Shown: in pieces, positions 16,972 through 24,097 of the stretch | Layout of the letters: each line of letters starts with the position of its first letter | Numbering within the stretch: the first letter of the stretch is position 1 | DNA from: Amycolatopsis japonica | Lineage (GTDB): Bacteria; Actinomycetota; Actinomycetes; Mycobacteriales; Pseudonocardiaceae | Length of the DNA: 64,000 nucleotides | Reading direction: 5' to 3' | Assembly: GCF_000732925.1 (NCBI RefSeq) | Contig: NZ_CP008953.1 | Span: 6,014,001 to 6,078,000 of the forward strand | Position numbers and translations under genes: made by a program | The notes under the pieces: model-generated | The model's database searches: none | Told to the model about the DNA's origin: nothing | What the model saw: the letters and a program-made list of their open reading frames with translations, nothing else

Positions 16972-18156
16972 GTGCGGGTGATGGGCCACGACGGGTTCGA
17001 CGAGTTCTTCCACGCCGAATTTCCGCTGCTCACCGGCTTTCTGTGCAAGGCGGGCTTCGCGCTGGACCCGGCACGCGACGCGGCCGCGGAGGCGATGCTC
17101 AACGCCTACGAAGACTGGCAGGGCATCACGCATCCGAAGGCGTGGGTCCGCCGCGTCGGGCATCGGCGGGCGAAGGAGCAGACCGCGGTCCGGGCCGATT
17201 GGGCCTCCGCCGACGCCGGCCGGGAGGACAAGCTCACCGCGCTCGCCGACGAGGCGTCGGCCGTCCTGACCATGCTGGGGAGCCTGCCGAAACGCCAGCA
17301 ACTCGCCATGGCCTGGACGATGGACGGCTACTCGGCGCGGGAGATCGCCGGGGTGCTGGGGATCGCGGACGAGGCGGTCGGGGCGACGCTGCGCCACGCG
17401 CGTGGCCGGCTGGCGGAGCACGATCCCGGCTTCGCCGACCGGCTGGCCAGCGCCAACTGCGCCTTCCTCGACGCCCTGCGGATGGGACTCGACGCCGAAG
17501 ACACCCTCGCCCGGATCAAGAACCGCGCGATGGTCAGGGAACTCGCCCTGGTGGCGCCCGGAACCCCGGCGGACTCGGAACCCGAGCAGGTGACGCCGTC
17601 GCAGTGGTACACCCTCGACGAACCCGTCGCGGCCGCCGGGAAGGGTGACAAGCGTGCGCTGAACCATCTGCTGACCACCGTGCGCCCGCTCGTGATCCGG
17701 TACTGCCGGTCGCGGATCGGCAGGCAGGAGCGGACGTACGCGTCGGCGGACGACGTCGCGCAGGAGGTCTGCGTGGCGATCCTCCGCGCGCTGCCGACCT
17801 ATCGGGAACGGGGACGGCCGTTCCTCGCCTTCGTCTACGGCATCGCCCAGCACAAGGTCGCCGACGCCCGCCGGGCCGCCGCGCGCAACCGCACCGAGCC
17901 CGTCGCCGAAGTCCCCGACGGGATCTCGGAGTCCGTGGGCCCGGAACAACGGGCGCTGCACAACGAATTGAGCGACCGGATGGGCGAACTGCTGCGGATC
18001 CTGCCGGACAAGCAGCGGGAGATCGTCGTGCTGCGGATCGTCGTGGGCCTGTCGGCGGAGGAGACCGCCGGTGTGGTCGGTTCGACGGCCGGCGCCGTGC
18101 GGGTGGCTCAGCACCGCGCTTTGACGCGTTTGCGGAAGATCCTCGCCGAGGAATGA
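16972..18156 (+). CDS. Tandem fusion of two sigma-70 family (ECF-like) sigma factors
   Basis: A 394-residue uninterrupted frame with two sigma units. Unit A: region 2-like sequence at residues 9-70 (EFFHAEFPLLTGFLCKAG, HPKAWVRRVGHRRA) and region 4 at 100-150 (LGSLPKRQQLAMAWTMDGYS, AREIAGVLGIADEAVGATLRH). A linker spans about 160-215. Unit B: region 2 at 225-305 (ADDVAQEVCVAILRALPTYR, FLAFVYGIAQHKVADARRAA) and region 4 at 335-392 (LPDKQREIVVLRIVVGLSAE). Unit B resembles SigD/ShbA-type factors. GTG at 16972 or ATG at 16981 may start it. Internal starts at codon 187 (17530) or 207 (17590) could allow unit B alone. Single ECF sigmas are about 170-200 residues. Confidence 0.8.
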   Translation: MRVMGHDGFDEFFHAEFPLLTGFLCKAGFALDPARDAAAEAMLNAYEDWQGITHPKAWVRRVGHRRAKEQTAVRADWASADAGREDKLTALADEASAVLTMLGSLPKRQQLAMAWTMDGYSAREIAGVLGIADEAVGATLRHARGRLAEHDPGFADRLASANCAFLDALRMGLDAEDTLARIKNRAMVRELALVAPGTPADSEPEQVTPSQWYTLDEPVAAAGKGDKRALNHLLTTVRPLVIRYCRSRIGRQERTYASADDVAQEVCVAILRALPTYRERGRPFLAFVYGIAQHKVADARRAAARNRTEPVAEVPDGISESVGPEQRALHNELSDRMGELLRILPDKQREIVVLRIVVGLSAEETAGVVGSTAGAVRVAQHRALTRLRKILAEE

Positions 18157-18176
18157 ACGTGCCAGCGGGTGCCGGG

Positions 18177-18222
18177 CTCGTGAGTGGCAAGGACGGTTAG
18201 AACCGTCCTTGCCACTCACGAG
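18177..18222. terminator. Perfect 22-bp hairpin between convergent genes
   Basis: Arms 18177-18198 and 18201-18222 are exact reverse complements (left arm begins CTCGTGAGTGGC) with only AG between them. It separates the sigma factor stop (18156) from the lipoprotein stop (18223) and should terminate both directions. No T-run is present. Confidence 0.8.
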
Positions 18223-18795
18223 TCAGGGGCGGCAGCGTTCCGCGGTCGCGGCGGCCGTCTTCAGCTCCGGAGCGCCCAAGACGGCCGCGACCGGGTCGAG
18301 CGCGCCGTGCGTGTCCTTCTGGGCGGCGATGAGCCCGTCGACCGCGCGGCCCTGCGCGGCGGTGTCGTTCTTCCCCGCCTCGTCCAGACCCTCCTTCGCT
18401 TTCACGGTCTTGTCGCGCGCCGAGGTGTACTTCGCGAGGAACTCCTGCTTCGCCGCGTCTCCGGCCGGAACCGGAGCGGCGGGCAGCGCGCCGAGGCCGT
18501 CGACCGTCTTGGTCAGAATCGCCGCGTAGTGCCCGAGCTGGTCGCTCGTGCTCTTCTTGATGGCCTCCACGGTCTCACCACTCGCCGACGGCATCTTGTT
18601 GTTGCCGTCGATGAAGTCCTTGACCACGCCGCAGAAGCCGTTCATCCAGGCCACCGCCGCGGCCGGATCCGCCGCCGACGGCGAGGGCGCCGCCTGCGGG
18701 GCCGCCTCCGGTGCCGGGTCCGGCGCGCAGCCGGCCAAGACCGCCACGGCCAGGGCGATTCCCGCCAGGGCCGATCTCTTGTGGGCAGCGCACAT
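18223..18795 (-). CDS. Secreted lipoprotein of unknown function
   Basis: A 190-residue protein. MCAAHKRSALAGIALAVAVLAGC is a lipoprotein signal with lipobox LAGC, followed by a Pro/Ala-rich spacer to about residue 46. The rest is helical, with heptad-like Lys/Ala/Glu content (KQEFLAKYTSARDKTVKAKE) and two cysteines besides the lipidated one (NGFCGVVK, AERCRP) that could form a disulfide. No catalytic motif is seen. ATG at 18795 is preceded by AGAGGGGAAACGGAC; the open frame upstream of it is shadow. Similar small lipoproteins are common in Pseudonocardiaceae; function is not assigned. Confidence 0.8.
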   Translation of the reverse strand: MCAAHKRSALAGIALAVAVLAGCAPDPAPEAAPQAAPSPSAADPAAAVAWMNGFCGVVKDFIDGNNKMPSASGETVEAIKKSTSDQLGHYAAILTKTVDGLGALPAAPVPAGDAAKQEFLAKYTSARDKTVKAKEGLDEAGKNDTAAQGRAVDGLIAAQKDTHGALDPVAAVLGAPELKTAAATAERCRP

Positions 18796-19015
18796 GTCCG
18801 TTTCCCCTCTCCGCCGTCCGGTGTTCCCGCCGGCGTGAGGACGGTGACATGGCGAAACGCGCGCGGTCTGCGTCATCTGACTCAGAACGACGCCCCGCGC
18901 TCGAACTCGTAACGTTCGAAGCACGGCGACCGGACGGCGTAACGGGGTGCGGGCAGGTGGCGAGTACCGCTTTACCCCTGTTCGCTCGAGGGCATCCAGC
19001 CGAAGAGGTAGCACC

Positions 19016-19294
19016 ATGGCCATCAAGATCATCGCAGCGCGGCTCGAAGGTGGGAAGTTCCACGAAAGCATCACGAAACTGCGCTGGATCAACCCCGGCA
19101 GCGGCGAGACCGGCGAGAGTTTCGTTTCGGCGATCGTGGCGTGGCTCGAGGACGACGACGGGAAGGCCTACGTGGACGAGGGGATCCACCGGGTGGCCGT
19201 GGAGATCATCAAGCCGACCTTCGGCCCGAAATTCCTCCGCACGCGCGCGGACGGGATCTGGAAGAACAACCTGCTGGAGCTTCCCCGCTTCTGA
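19016..19294 (+). CDS. DUF3892 protein
   Basis: A 92-residue protein matching DUF3892 along its whole length: an N-terminal strand IKIIAARLEGG, the W-N-P turn LRWINPGSGETGES, DGKAYVDEG, and the C-terminal RTRADGIWKNNLLELP. The family is small, widespread and uncharacterised. The ATG at 19016 has AAGAGGTAGC upstream. It stands alone, divergent from the lipoprotein and 58 bp upstream of the first Y-RNA-like gene, and has no clear link to either. Confidence 0.8.
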   Translation: MAIKIIAARLEGGKFHESITKLRWINPGSGETGESFVSAIVAWLEDDDGKAYVDEGIHRVAVEIIKPTFGPKFLRTRADGIWKNNLLELPRF

Positions 19295-19352
19295 GGCGGG
19301 CCGGCTAATTCCGGAGACGTGGGCACGAGCACTCTGTTAGCTTGAGCGAGCA

Positions 19353-19419
19353 CTCCCGGTGCGCAGGTAACGGTTACTTCCTCATCCGAACGGCACCGTC
19401 ACCGACAATTTCTCGGGAG
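19353..19419 (+). ncRNA. Y-RNA-like non-coding RNA, short copy without tRNA-like module
   Basis: This 67-nt stretch folds with a terminal stem CTCCCG/CGGGAG, an internal loop (GTGCGCA against the pyrimidine-rich GACAATTTCT) and an upper stem GGTAACGGT/ACCGTCACC with one A/C mismatch, closed by a 20-nt loop. The segments CCCGGTGCGCAGG, ACGGTTACTTC and CACCGTCACCGAC are repeated almost exactly in the longer RNA at 19436. The outermost pair differs compensatorily between the copies (T-A here, G-C there), supporting the fold. Location just upstream of a Ro60 orthologue fits a bacterial Y RNA made only of the Ro-binding stem. Transcript ends are estimated from pairing. Confidence 0.65.
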
Positions 19420-19435
19420 CCATGATTTCGGATGT

Positions 19436-19566
19436 GCCCGGTGCGCAGGCGACGGTTACTTCGATTACCCAAGGGTTGCGGGTTCGAGCCCCGCCCGGCG
19501 GTCATCCCGCCGGTAGCTCAATCGGTAGAGCATTGGACAGCCACCGTCACCGACTTTTTCTCGGGC
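19436..19566 (+). ncRNA. yrlA: YrlA-type Y RNA with tRNA-like module
   Basis: About 131 nt. Outer stem GCCCG/CGGGC and upper stem GGCGACGGT/ACCGTCACC match the short copy at 19353. The inserted loop is a permuted tRNA mimic: T-arm GCGGG-TTCGAGC-CCCGC (19478-19494), then a 7-bp acceptor-like stem CCGGCGG/CCGCCGG (19495-19501 with 19507-19513) closed by TCATC, then TA at the place of tRNA positions 8-9, then a D-arm GCTC-AATCGGTA-GAGC (19516-19531). This is the architecture described for bacterial YrlA RNAs, which bind Rsr. It ends 46 bp before the TROVE start codon. No anticodon arm exists, so it is not a tRNA gene. Confidence 0.85.
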
Positions 19567-19611
19567 CTCATCCGGAATCGCAGCTCCCCTCGAACGAGAC
19601 GAGGGTCGAGG

Positions 19612-21219
19612 GTGTCGAAGTTCAACACCACTGGTACACGGCCGGCGACGAGCTCACCGATCGTCGGCGAGCGGAGCCCCGGCGGCGTCACCCACGAAGG
19701 CGGAGACGGCTACGCGCGGGACACCAAGTCCGAACTGTTCCTGCTCGCCGTCACCAACATGGTCGGCGAGAACACCTTCTACGAGACCGGCGACAAGCGC
19801 GACACGCGGTTCGCCGACCTCGTCCGGGAGACTGCGCTCGCCGACCCGGAGTGGACCGCGCGGTTCCTCCGCTGGCTCCGCACGGAGGCGAACATGCGGA
19901 CCGCCGCGATCGTCGGCGCCGCCGAATACGTCCACGCGCGGCTCGCCGGTGACCCGTCGCCTGTCGCCCCCATCGCGAACCGTGCCGTCGTCGACTCCGT
20001 GCTCCAGCGCGCCGACGAACCCGGTGAACTGCTCGCCTACTGGACTTCCCTGTACGGCAAGAAGATCCCGAAGCCGGTCAAGCGTGGCATCGCCGACGCG
20101 GCCGTCCGGCTCTTCACCGAGAAGTCGTTCCTCAAGTGGGACTCCGCCGCGCGCGCTTTCCGGTTCGCCGACGTCCTCGGCCTGGCCCACCCGGACCCGA
20201 AGGACCCGGTGCAGGACGCCCTGTTCAAGCACATCGTCGACGTCCGGTTCAACCCCGGCCGCGAGATCCCCGCCGAACTGGAAGTCCTCGGCGCCCGCGC
20301 GGACCTCATGGCGTGGGACAAGGAGAAGCGGCGCGATCTCTTCAGCCGGCCCGACACCGCACGGTCCGCCCTTCGGCGGGCGGGCATGACGTGGGAGTCC
20401 CTGGCCGGCTGGCTCCAGGGCCCGATGGACGCGCGCGCTTGGGAAGCCGTGATCCCTTCCATGGGCTACATGGCGCTGCTGCGGAACCTCCGGAACTTCG
20501 ACGAGGCAGGCGTGTCCGACGAGGTCGCCGAGGGCGTCGCGGCACGGCTGGCCGATCCGGAGCAGGTCGCGAATTCGCGGCAGTTCCCGATGAGGTTCCT
20601 CTCCGCGTATCGGGCGGCGCCGTCGCTTCGCTGGTCGTACACGCTGGAAAAGGCGATCGCCGAGTCGCTGGCGAACGTGCCGCGGCTCGCCGGGAGGACA
20701 CTGATCCTCGTCGACACGTCGGGTTCGATGAACGCGGGTTTCAGCAAGGACGGCACGCTGATGCGCTGGGACGCGGCCGCGATCTTCGGGATCGCACTCG
20801 GCGCCCGCTGCGAGACGGCGGACGTCGTGTCGTTCTCGAACGGCTACTACGGCGGCACCGGTTCCAAGGCTTTCGACGTGCCCCGAGGCGAGTCACTGCT
20901 GTGCGGGCTCGACCGGTGGAAGAACGGCGGCTACTTCATCGGCGCGGGCACCGACACCGTCGGCGCGATCCAACGTCACCTGCGTCCGGGTCACCACGAC
21001 CGGGTGGTGATCCTGACCGACGAGCAGCACTCGTCCGGCAACGTCGACCAGACCGTGCCGCAGGACACGGCGTTGTACACGTGGAACCTCGCGGGTTACG
21101 AGCGGGGCCACTCGACGTCCGGGCGCGGAAACCGGCACACCTTCGGCGGCCTCACGGACGCCGCTTTCACGATGGTCCCGCTCCTCGAAGCGGGACGGAA
21201 CGCCGACTGGCCGTTCTGA
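19612..21219 (+). CDS. rsr: TROVE domain protein, Ro60/Rsr orthologue
   Basis: About 535 residues. The N-terminal 350 residues form the HEAT-like TROVE ring (DPEWTARFLRWLRTEANMRT, KIPKPVKRGIADAAVRLFTE, VIPSMGYMALLRNLRNFDEAG). The C-terminal domain is von Willebrand A-like with the MIDAS motif LILVDTSGSM near residue 368 and later VVILTDEQHS. Ro60 proteins bind misfolded RNAs and Y RNAs; in bacteria Rsr with YrlA directs RNases such as PNPase. The GTG at 19612 was chosen because the longer open frame runs through the Y RNA; GAGGGTCGAGG lies upstream. Two Y-RNA-like genes precede it. Confidence 0.93.
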   Translation: MSKFNTTGTRPATSSPIVGERSPGGVTHEGGDGYARDTKSELFLLAVTNMVGENTFYETGDKRDTRFADLVRETALADPEWTARFLRWLRTEANMRTAAIVGAAEYVHARLAGDPSPVAPIANRAVVDSVLQRADEPGELLAYWTSLYGKKIPKPVKRGIADAAVRLFTEKSFLKWDSAARAFRFADVLGLAHPDPKDPVQDALFKHIVDVRFNPGREIPAELEVLGARADLMAWDKEKRRDLFSRPDTARSALRRAGMTWESLAGWLQGPMDARAWEAVIPSMGYMALLRNLRNFDEAGVSDEVAEGVAARLADPEQVANSRQFPMRFLSAYRAAPSLRWSYTLEKAIAESLANVPRLAGRTLILVDTSGSMNAGFSKDGTLMRWDAAAIFGIALGARCETADVVSFSNGYYGGTGSKAFDVPRGESLLCGLDRWKNGGYFIGAGTDTVGAIQRHLRPGHHDRVVILTDEQHSSGNVDQTVPQDTALYTWNLAGYERGHSTSGRGNRHTFGGLTDAAFTMVPLLEAGRNADWPF

Positions 21220-21243
21220 CGAGGTCGGGGCGCGCGGCCACGT

Positions 21244-21292
21244 CGCGAAAGCCACTTTCGGGACGTCAGACGTCGCGAAAGTGGCTTTCGCG
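21244..21292. terminator. 24-bp hairpin between convergent genes
   Basis: Arms 21244-21267 and 21269-21292 are reverse complements with one mismatch (left arm begins CGCGAAAGCCACTTTCG). They fill the gap between the TROVE stop (21219) and the methyltransferase stop (21293). It is analogous in position to the hairpins at 5315 and 18177 but unrelated in sequence. Confidence 0.78.
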
Positions 21293-22366
21293 TCACTGAT
21301 GGCCGGCGACTTTTCGCAGCCAGATGTTTCCGCCGGGATTGTTCGCCATCATCGGAATCCGTTCCTCCAGCAGTCGCCGGTGGTGTATCCACATGTACTG
21401 CTGGAACCAGCAGATCTCGAAACGGTCGTTGTACATCAGGAACGCCCGTAGCAGGTAGTCCTCCTGCCACGCCCGCCCTTCGGTCAGCCAGGTCATCGGG
21501 TACTCGAAGGGGAAGAACACATCGTGGAGATGGATCCAGACGCCGTCGGGCAGCCGCGGCAGCACCTCGAAGAACAGGTAGTTGACGTCCGAGCCTGCCT
21601 TGACGACGTGGGTCGAGTCGATGAACAGCACGTCCCCGGCCTCGAGTGCCTGGAACGTCTCGACCGGGACGTCCTGCACGGGCTTGCCCAGTATCCGGAC
21701 GCGTTCGCCGTCTCCGGGCCGCAACAGGCTCTCCAGCAGCTGCGGGTTCGGCTCGACACAGGTCAGCTCGGTGTCATCGAGCCAGCCGTCGATCGTGTCG
21801 AGCGTCATCGCCGTCGAGTAGCCGGAGCCGACCTCGATGACCCGGCGGGGCCGGAGGTGACGCAGCATCGTGTGCAGTGTGATCGCGTCCGCCCACGAGT
21901 ACTCCGGGTTGTCGAAGAAGTAGCGGTGGCGCTCGTTCGGTTCCGCGGTGAACGGCAGGTCCGCCGCCAGGTCGGCGAGTTCGCCGAACAGGGCTATCTG
22001 GTCGGCTTCCCGTAGGTCGACGGCCTCGGGACGGGCATCGACGTCGAAGAGCGCGGCAGCACGCCGATCGATCTCCTCCTTGGCGGGGAAGGGCGAGTAG
22101 AAATGTCCCGGCGGCACCCAGGTGCGATACCGGTCTTCGAACGCCTGCTTCGCGCGCAGCAAGTCTTCGTGCCGGGACCGCAGGTTCTCGTGCTCGACCG
22201 TGAGCAGGCGGTGGCTCTCGTCCAGCGCCGCGTTCCGCTCTGCCCATTCCGAGGCACGCAGAACCATGTCGTCGTAAGACTTGCGGGACACCGCCCACCG
22301 CTTGACGATCCTTCGAAGCCGCCGTTCCAGCGAGCCGGACCACGAGTCCGGCGAAGTCAGCGCCAT
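21293..22366 (-). CDS. Class I SAM-dependent methyltransferase with N-terminal coiled coil
   Basis: A 357-residue protein. Residues 1-85 are basic then helical with heptads (ERNAALDESHRLLTVEHENLRSRHEDLLRAKQAFEDRY), likely a coiled coil. The catalytic domain follows: motif I RRVIEVGSGYSTAMTLDTI near residue 180, the acidic strand end LTCVEPNP, and DVLFIDSTHVV near residue 252 resembling the Methyltransf_24 group. The C-terminal part is rich in aromatic residues (ICWFQQYMWIHHRRLLEERIP). Similar proteins occur in glycan or natural-product loci, but no such genes are adjacent. Substrate unknown. It is convergent with rsr. Confidence 0.8.
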   Translation of the reverse strand: MALTSPDSWSGSLERRLRRIVKRWAVSRKSYDDMVLRASEWAERNAALDESHRLLTVEHENLRSRHEDLLRAKQAFEDRYRTWVPPGHFYSPFPAKEEIDRRAAALFDVDARPEAVDLREADQIALFGELADLAADLPFTAEPNERHRYFFDNPEYSWADAITLHTMLRHLRPRRVIEVGSGYSTAMTLDTIDGWLDDTELTCVEPNPQLLESLLRPGDGERVRILGKPVQDVPVETFQALEAGDVLFIDSTHVVKAGSDVNYLFFEVLPRLPDGVWIHLHDVFFPFEYPMTWLTEGRAWQEDYLLRAFLMYNDRFEICWFQQYMWIHHRRLLEERIPMMANNPGGNIWLRKVAGHQ

Positions 22367-22378
22367 GCACGCGAGACT

Positions 22379-22600
22379 AGCAAGGCCGGACGAGCTCGAT
22401 GTCGATCAATGCCTCGCTGTGACTTCGCGGCCGACGGGCGGGCGGCCAGCCGTCTGTGGTCGGGAGCAACGCCGACCACGGCGTGTCGGCGTCGAAGACG
22501 TGCCAGATGCGGCGGCCGCCAGCTCGGCCTGGACGACATCGCACAGCGTCTCCAGCCGGAACCGGCGATCCGAATCAACCTCAGGGAATTCTTCCGTCAT
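22379..22600 (-). pseudogene. Small frameshifted coding remnant
   Basis: Reading from ATG at 22600, the frame gives MTEEFPEVDSDRRFRLETL and on to QAELAAA, then degenerates into arginine/proline-rich shadow. Shifting one base near 22512 restores plausible coding (RRIWHVFDADTPWSALLPTT then ALIDIELVRPC) to a TAG at 22379. One indel joining two sensible halves suggests a decayed gene of about 70 residues. No family is recognised. Confidence 0.35.
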
Positions 22601-22640
22601 GCCGCCACCTTCGCAGGCGCCCCCGACAAGTCCGGTGACT

Positions 22641-22760
22641 TCTCGCCGGGATTGGGATGCAGTGAAACGGGATATCAAACCCATCTCGAAGAGAAATGGG
22701 GCGAAATATCGGGCGATGATTCGGCTGTGGCATAACGTCTGGGATTTTTCGACCGAGCAG
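22641..22760 (+). mobile_element. IS256-family transposase relic
   Basis: The plus strand encodes SRRDWDAVKRDIKPI, a near-match to SRRDWDAVKREI of the IS256 transposase at 47147, joined after a deletion to KYRAMIRLWHNVWDF, which resembles the later RYPAIVRLWENAW segment of the same family. Only about 40 residues of a roughly 400-residue protein remain. It is a scar of an old insertion; no ends or target duplication can be identified. Confidence 0.6.
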
Positions 22761-22911
22761 GCCGCGCCCGATGGACGATCTACTGAAAGCCCGCACTGAA
22801 CCCTCCTTCGCCATCACGTTCGGTGACCGCAGGTGGAGGAGTTCGATGTCGGAATTCTCGATAAGGCGGAAGAGCACCGCCATGTTGCACCCAACCGCGG
22901 CTGGATGATGC

Positions 22912-23616
22912 TTAGCCGCGGTTGCGTTCGTGTGCCCTGGTCAGCACGCTCGACATTCTCGAGACCTCTTCGTCGGAGCCGGTCAGGTTCGGCGCGACGA
23001 GCTGGACGGACGTAAATCTCCCTCCAATGCAGGTTTGTCCGTTGATGGCTTTGGGGTTCGCCCGAGTGGGAATCAGATTCACGGTGCGGGAGCTGCCTGC
23101 CGGTAGTCCTTGAACCTCCAGCAGCGTGGAGAACAGCTCACAGGCACGATCCGGCGCGATCTCCTTGCCAGACGCGATCAAGTCGCGAGCCGCCTCCAGT
23201 TTGCGAGCCGTCTCCGGATCGTCGAGCAGTCCCGACTTCTTCACCTGCTCTATTGCTGCGGGCAATTGCGTCGCCCACTTTTCTGCTGACGTACCGATCA
23301 CCTGGACGCGACCCCCGGCAGGCGTCTCCCAGTGACACGCGGGCAATCCGCCGACAGCCAAAGACTTCGGATCGGACACCTCTCCGGTGAGCATCGACAG
23401 CTCAGCCGATGTGAGAAGTTCACACAAAGCGTCCGGAGTGGGCGTCTTGGTAGCCGGGTCAGCGGACGACGGGGCCACGCCCTCGGCGACCTTGCCTTGC
23501 GGCGCCGAACCAGACTTGTCCGACGAACACCCGACTAGCCACAGCATTGCCGACGCGGCGACAAACACCGCGATTCGACCGGCTCTCAGATAGCCGAGGC
23601 GCTCCACGTTTGGCAT
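22912..23616 (-). CDS. DUF3558-type lipoprotein
   Basis: About 234 residues. The N-terminus has a hydrophobic signal ending in the lipobox LVGC at residue 30, then a Ser/Ala/Pro linker. The mature domain shows DUF3558 features: PDALCELLTSAELSMLTG, GGLPACHWETPAGGRVQV and a later Cys-containing RACELFSTLLEVQGLP. The cysteines probably pair outside the membrane. DUF3558 lipoproteins are abundant and uncharacterised in Pseudonocardiaceae. ATG at 23616 was preferred over the start at 23640 because GGGGGAGATGAG lies just before it. The flanks are relics on both sides, so it is an intact gene in a decaying neighbourhood. Confidence 0.82.
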   Translation of the reverse strand: MPNVERLGYLRAGRIAVFVAASAMLWLVGCSSDKSGSAPQGKVAEGVAPSSADPATKTPTPDALCELLTSAELSMLTGEVSDPKSLAVGGLPACHWETPAGGRVQVIGTSAEKWATQLPAAIEQVKKSGLLDDPETARKLEAARDLIASGKEIAPDRACELFSTLLEVQGLPAGSSRTVNLIPTRANPKAINGQTCIGGRFTSVQLVAPNLTGSDEEVSRMSSVLTRAHERNRG

Positions 23617-24035
23617 CTTGCACTCATCTCCCCCAGGCAAAGTGAACAGAGGCTACCAGGACTGCGGTTGCGAACAGACTGGGAGCGTGCCGGCGACACG
23701 CGAAGAGGACGATAAGCCTCGGTGCCGTCTTCGCCCCGCCGGCCGGTTCCGTGCTCCTAAAACACACCGCCAGAATCAAGCTGGGAGTGAGCGTGCTCTT
23801 CATGAACACCGGAAGCTTGTCCAGCCGTGGAAGCTAAAGAACTCCGGACCTGCCGAGCCCCACCGCAGCGGTTGTGACGAAGAAGCAGAAAGGCTGCTAC
23901 ACCACCAACCGGCTCCGCAGAGCATTTCTCCTGCTATCGGCACACCGGAGCAAACGGAGCCCAATCGCGATTGACGCCAAGGCGAAATTACTGCCGAAGG
24001 ACTAAACTCCCCGGAGGTGGGCAACGATTTCGACG
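23617..24035. other. Intergenic stretch without recognised gene
   Basis: About 420 bp between the DUF3558 lipoprotein start and the tRNA-derived scar. The plus-strand frames are open but have a lysine/glutamine/proline mix with no recognisable motif and no good ribosome-binding site. I see no RNA gene or repeat here. Confidence 0.5.
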
Positions 24036-24080
24036 TGGTGGGCCGGGTCGGGCTCGAACCGACGGCCAAGGGATTATGAG
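24036..24080 (-). other. tRNA 3'-half (CAT anticodon loop to CCA): probable att site scar
   Basis: On the minus strand this 45-nt segment reads anticodon loop CTCATAA, TCCCT, TGGCC, T-arm GTCGG-TTCGAGC-CCGAC, acceptor strand CCGGCCC, A and CCA. That is a complete 3' half of a Met/Ile(CAT)-type tRNA. Upstream on the same strand there is no D-arm and no GGGCCGG acceptor partner, and the bases before the loop (GCGGT) do not pair with TCCCT, so no whole tRNA exists here. Such fragments are left as attachment-site duplications by integrases that target tRNA genes. A recombinase fragment lies 1.2 kb away. Confidence 0.75.
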
Positions 24081-24097
24081 ACCGCAGATCCGACATG

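Noticed and set aside
19478..19531. A tRNA gene upstream of rsr
   Set aside because: T-arm and D-arm are in swapped order, the acceptor stem is closed by a 5-nt loop and there is no anticodon arm, so it is a tRNA mimic in a Y RNA.
19432..19611. 60-residue N-terminal extension of the TROVE protein
   Set aside because: It would translate the Y RNA (CGFEPRPAVIPPVAQSVEHW), a product of the tRNA-like sequence; the GTG at 19612 starts just before recognisable TROVE sequence.
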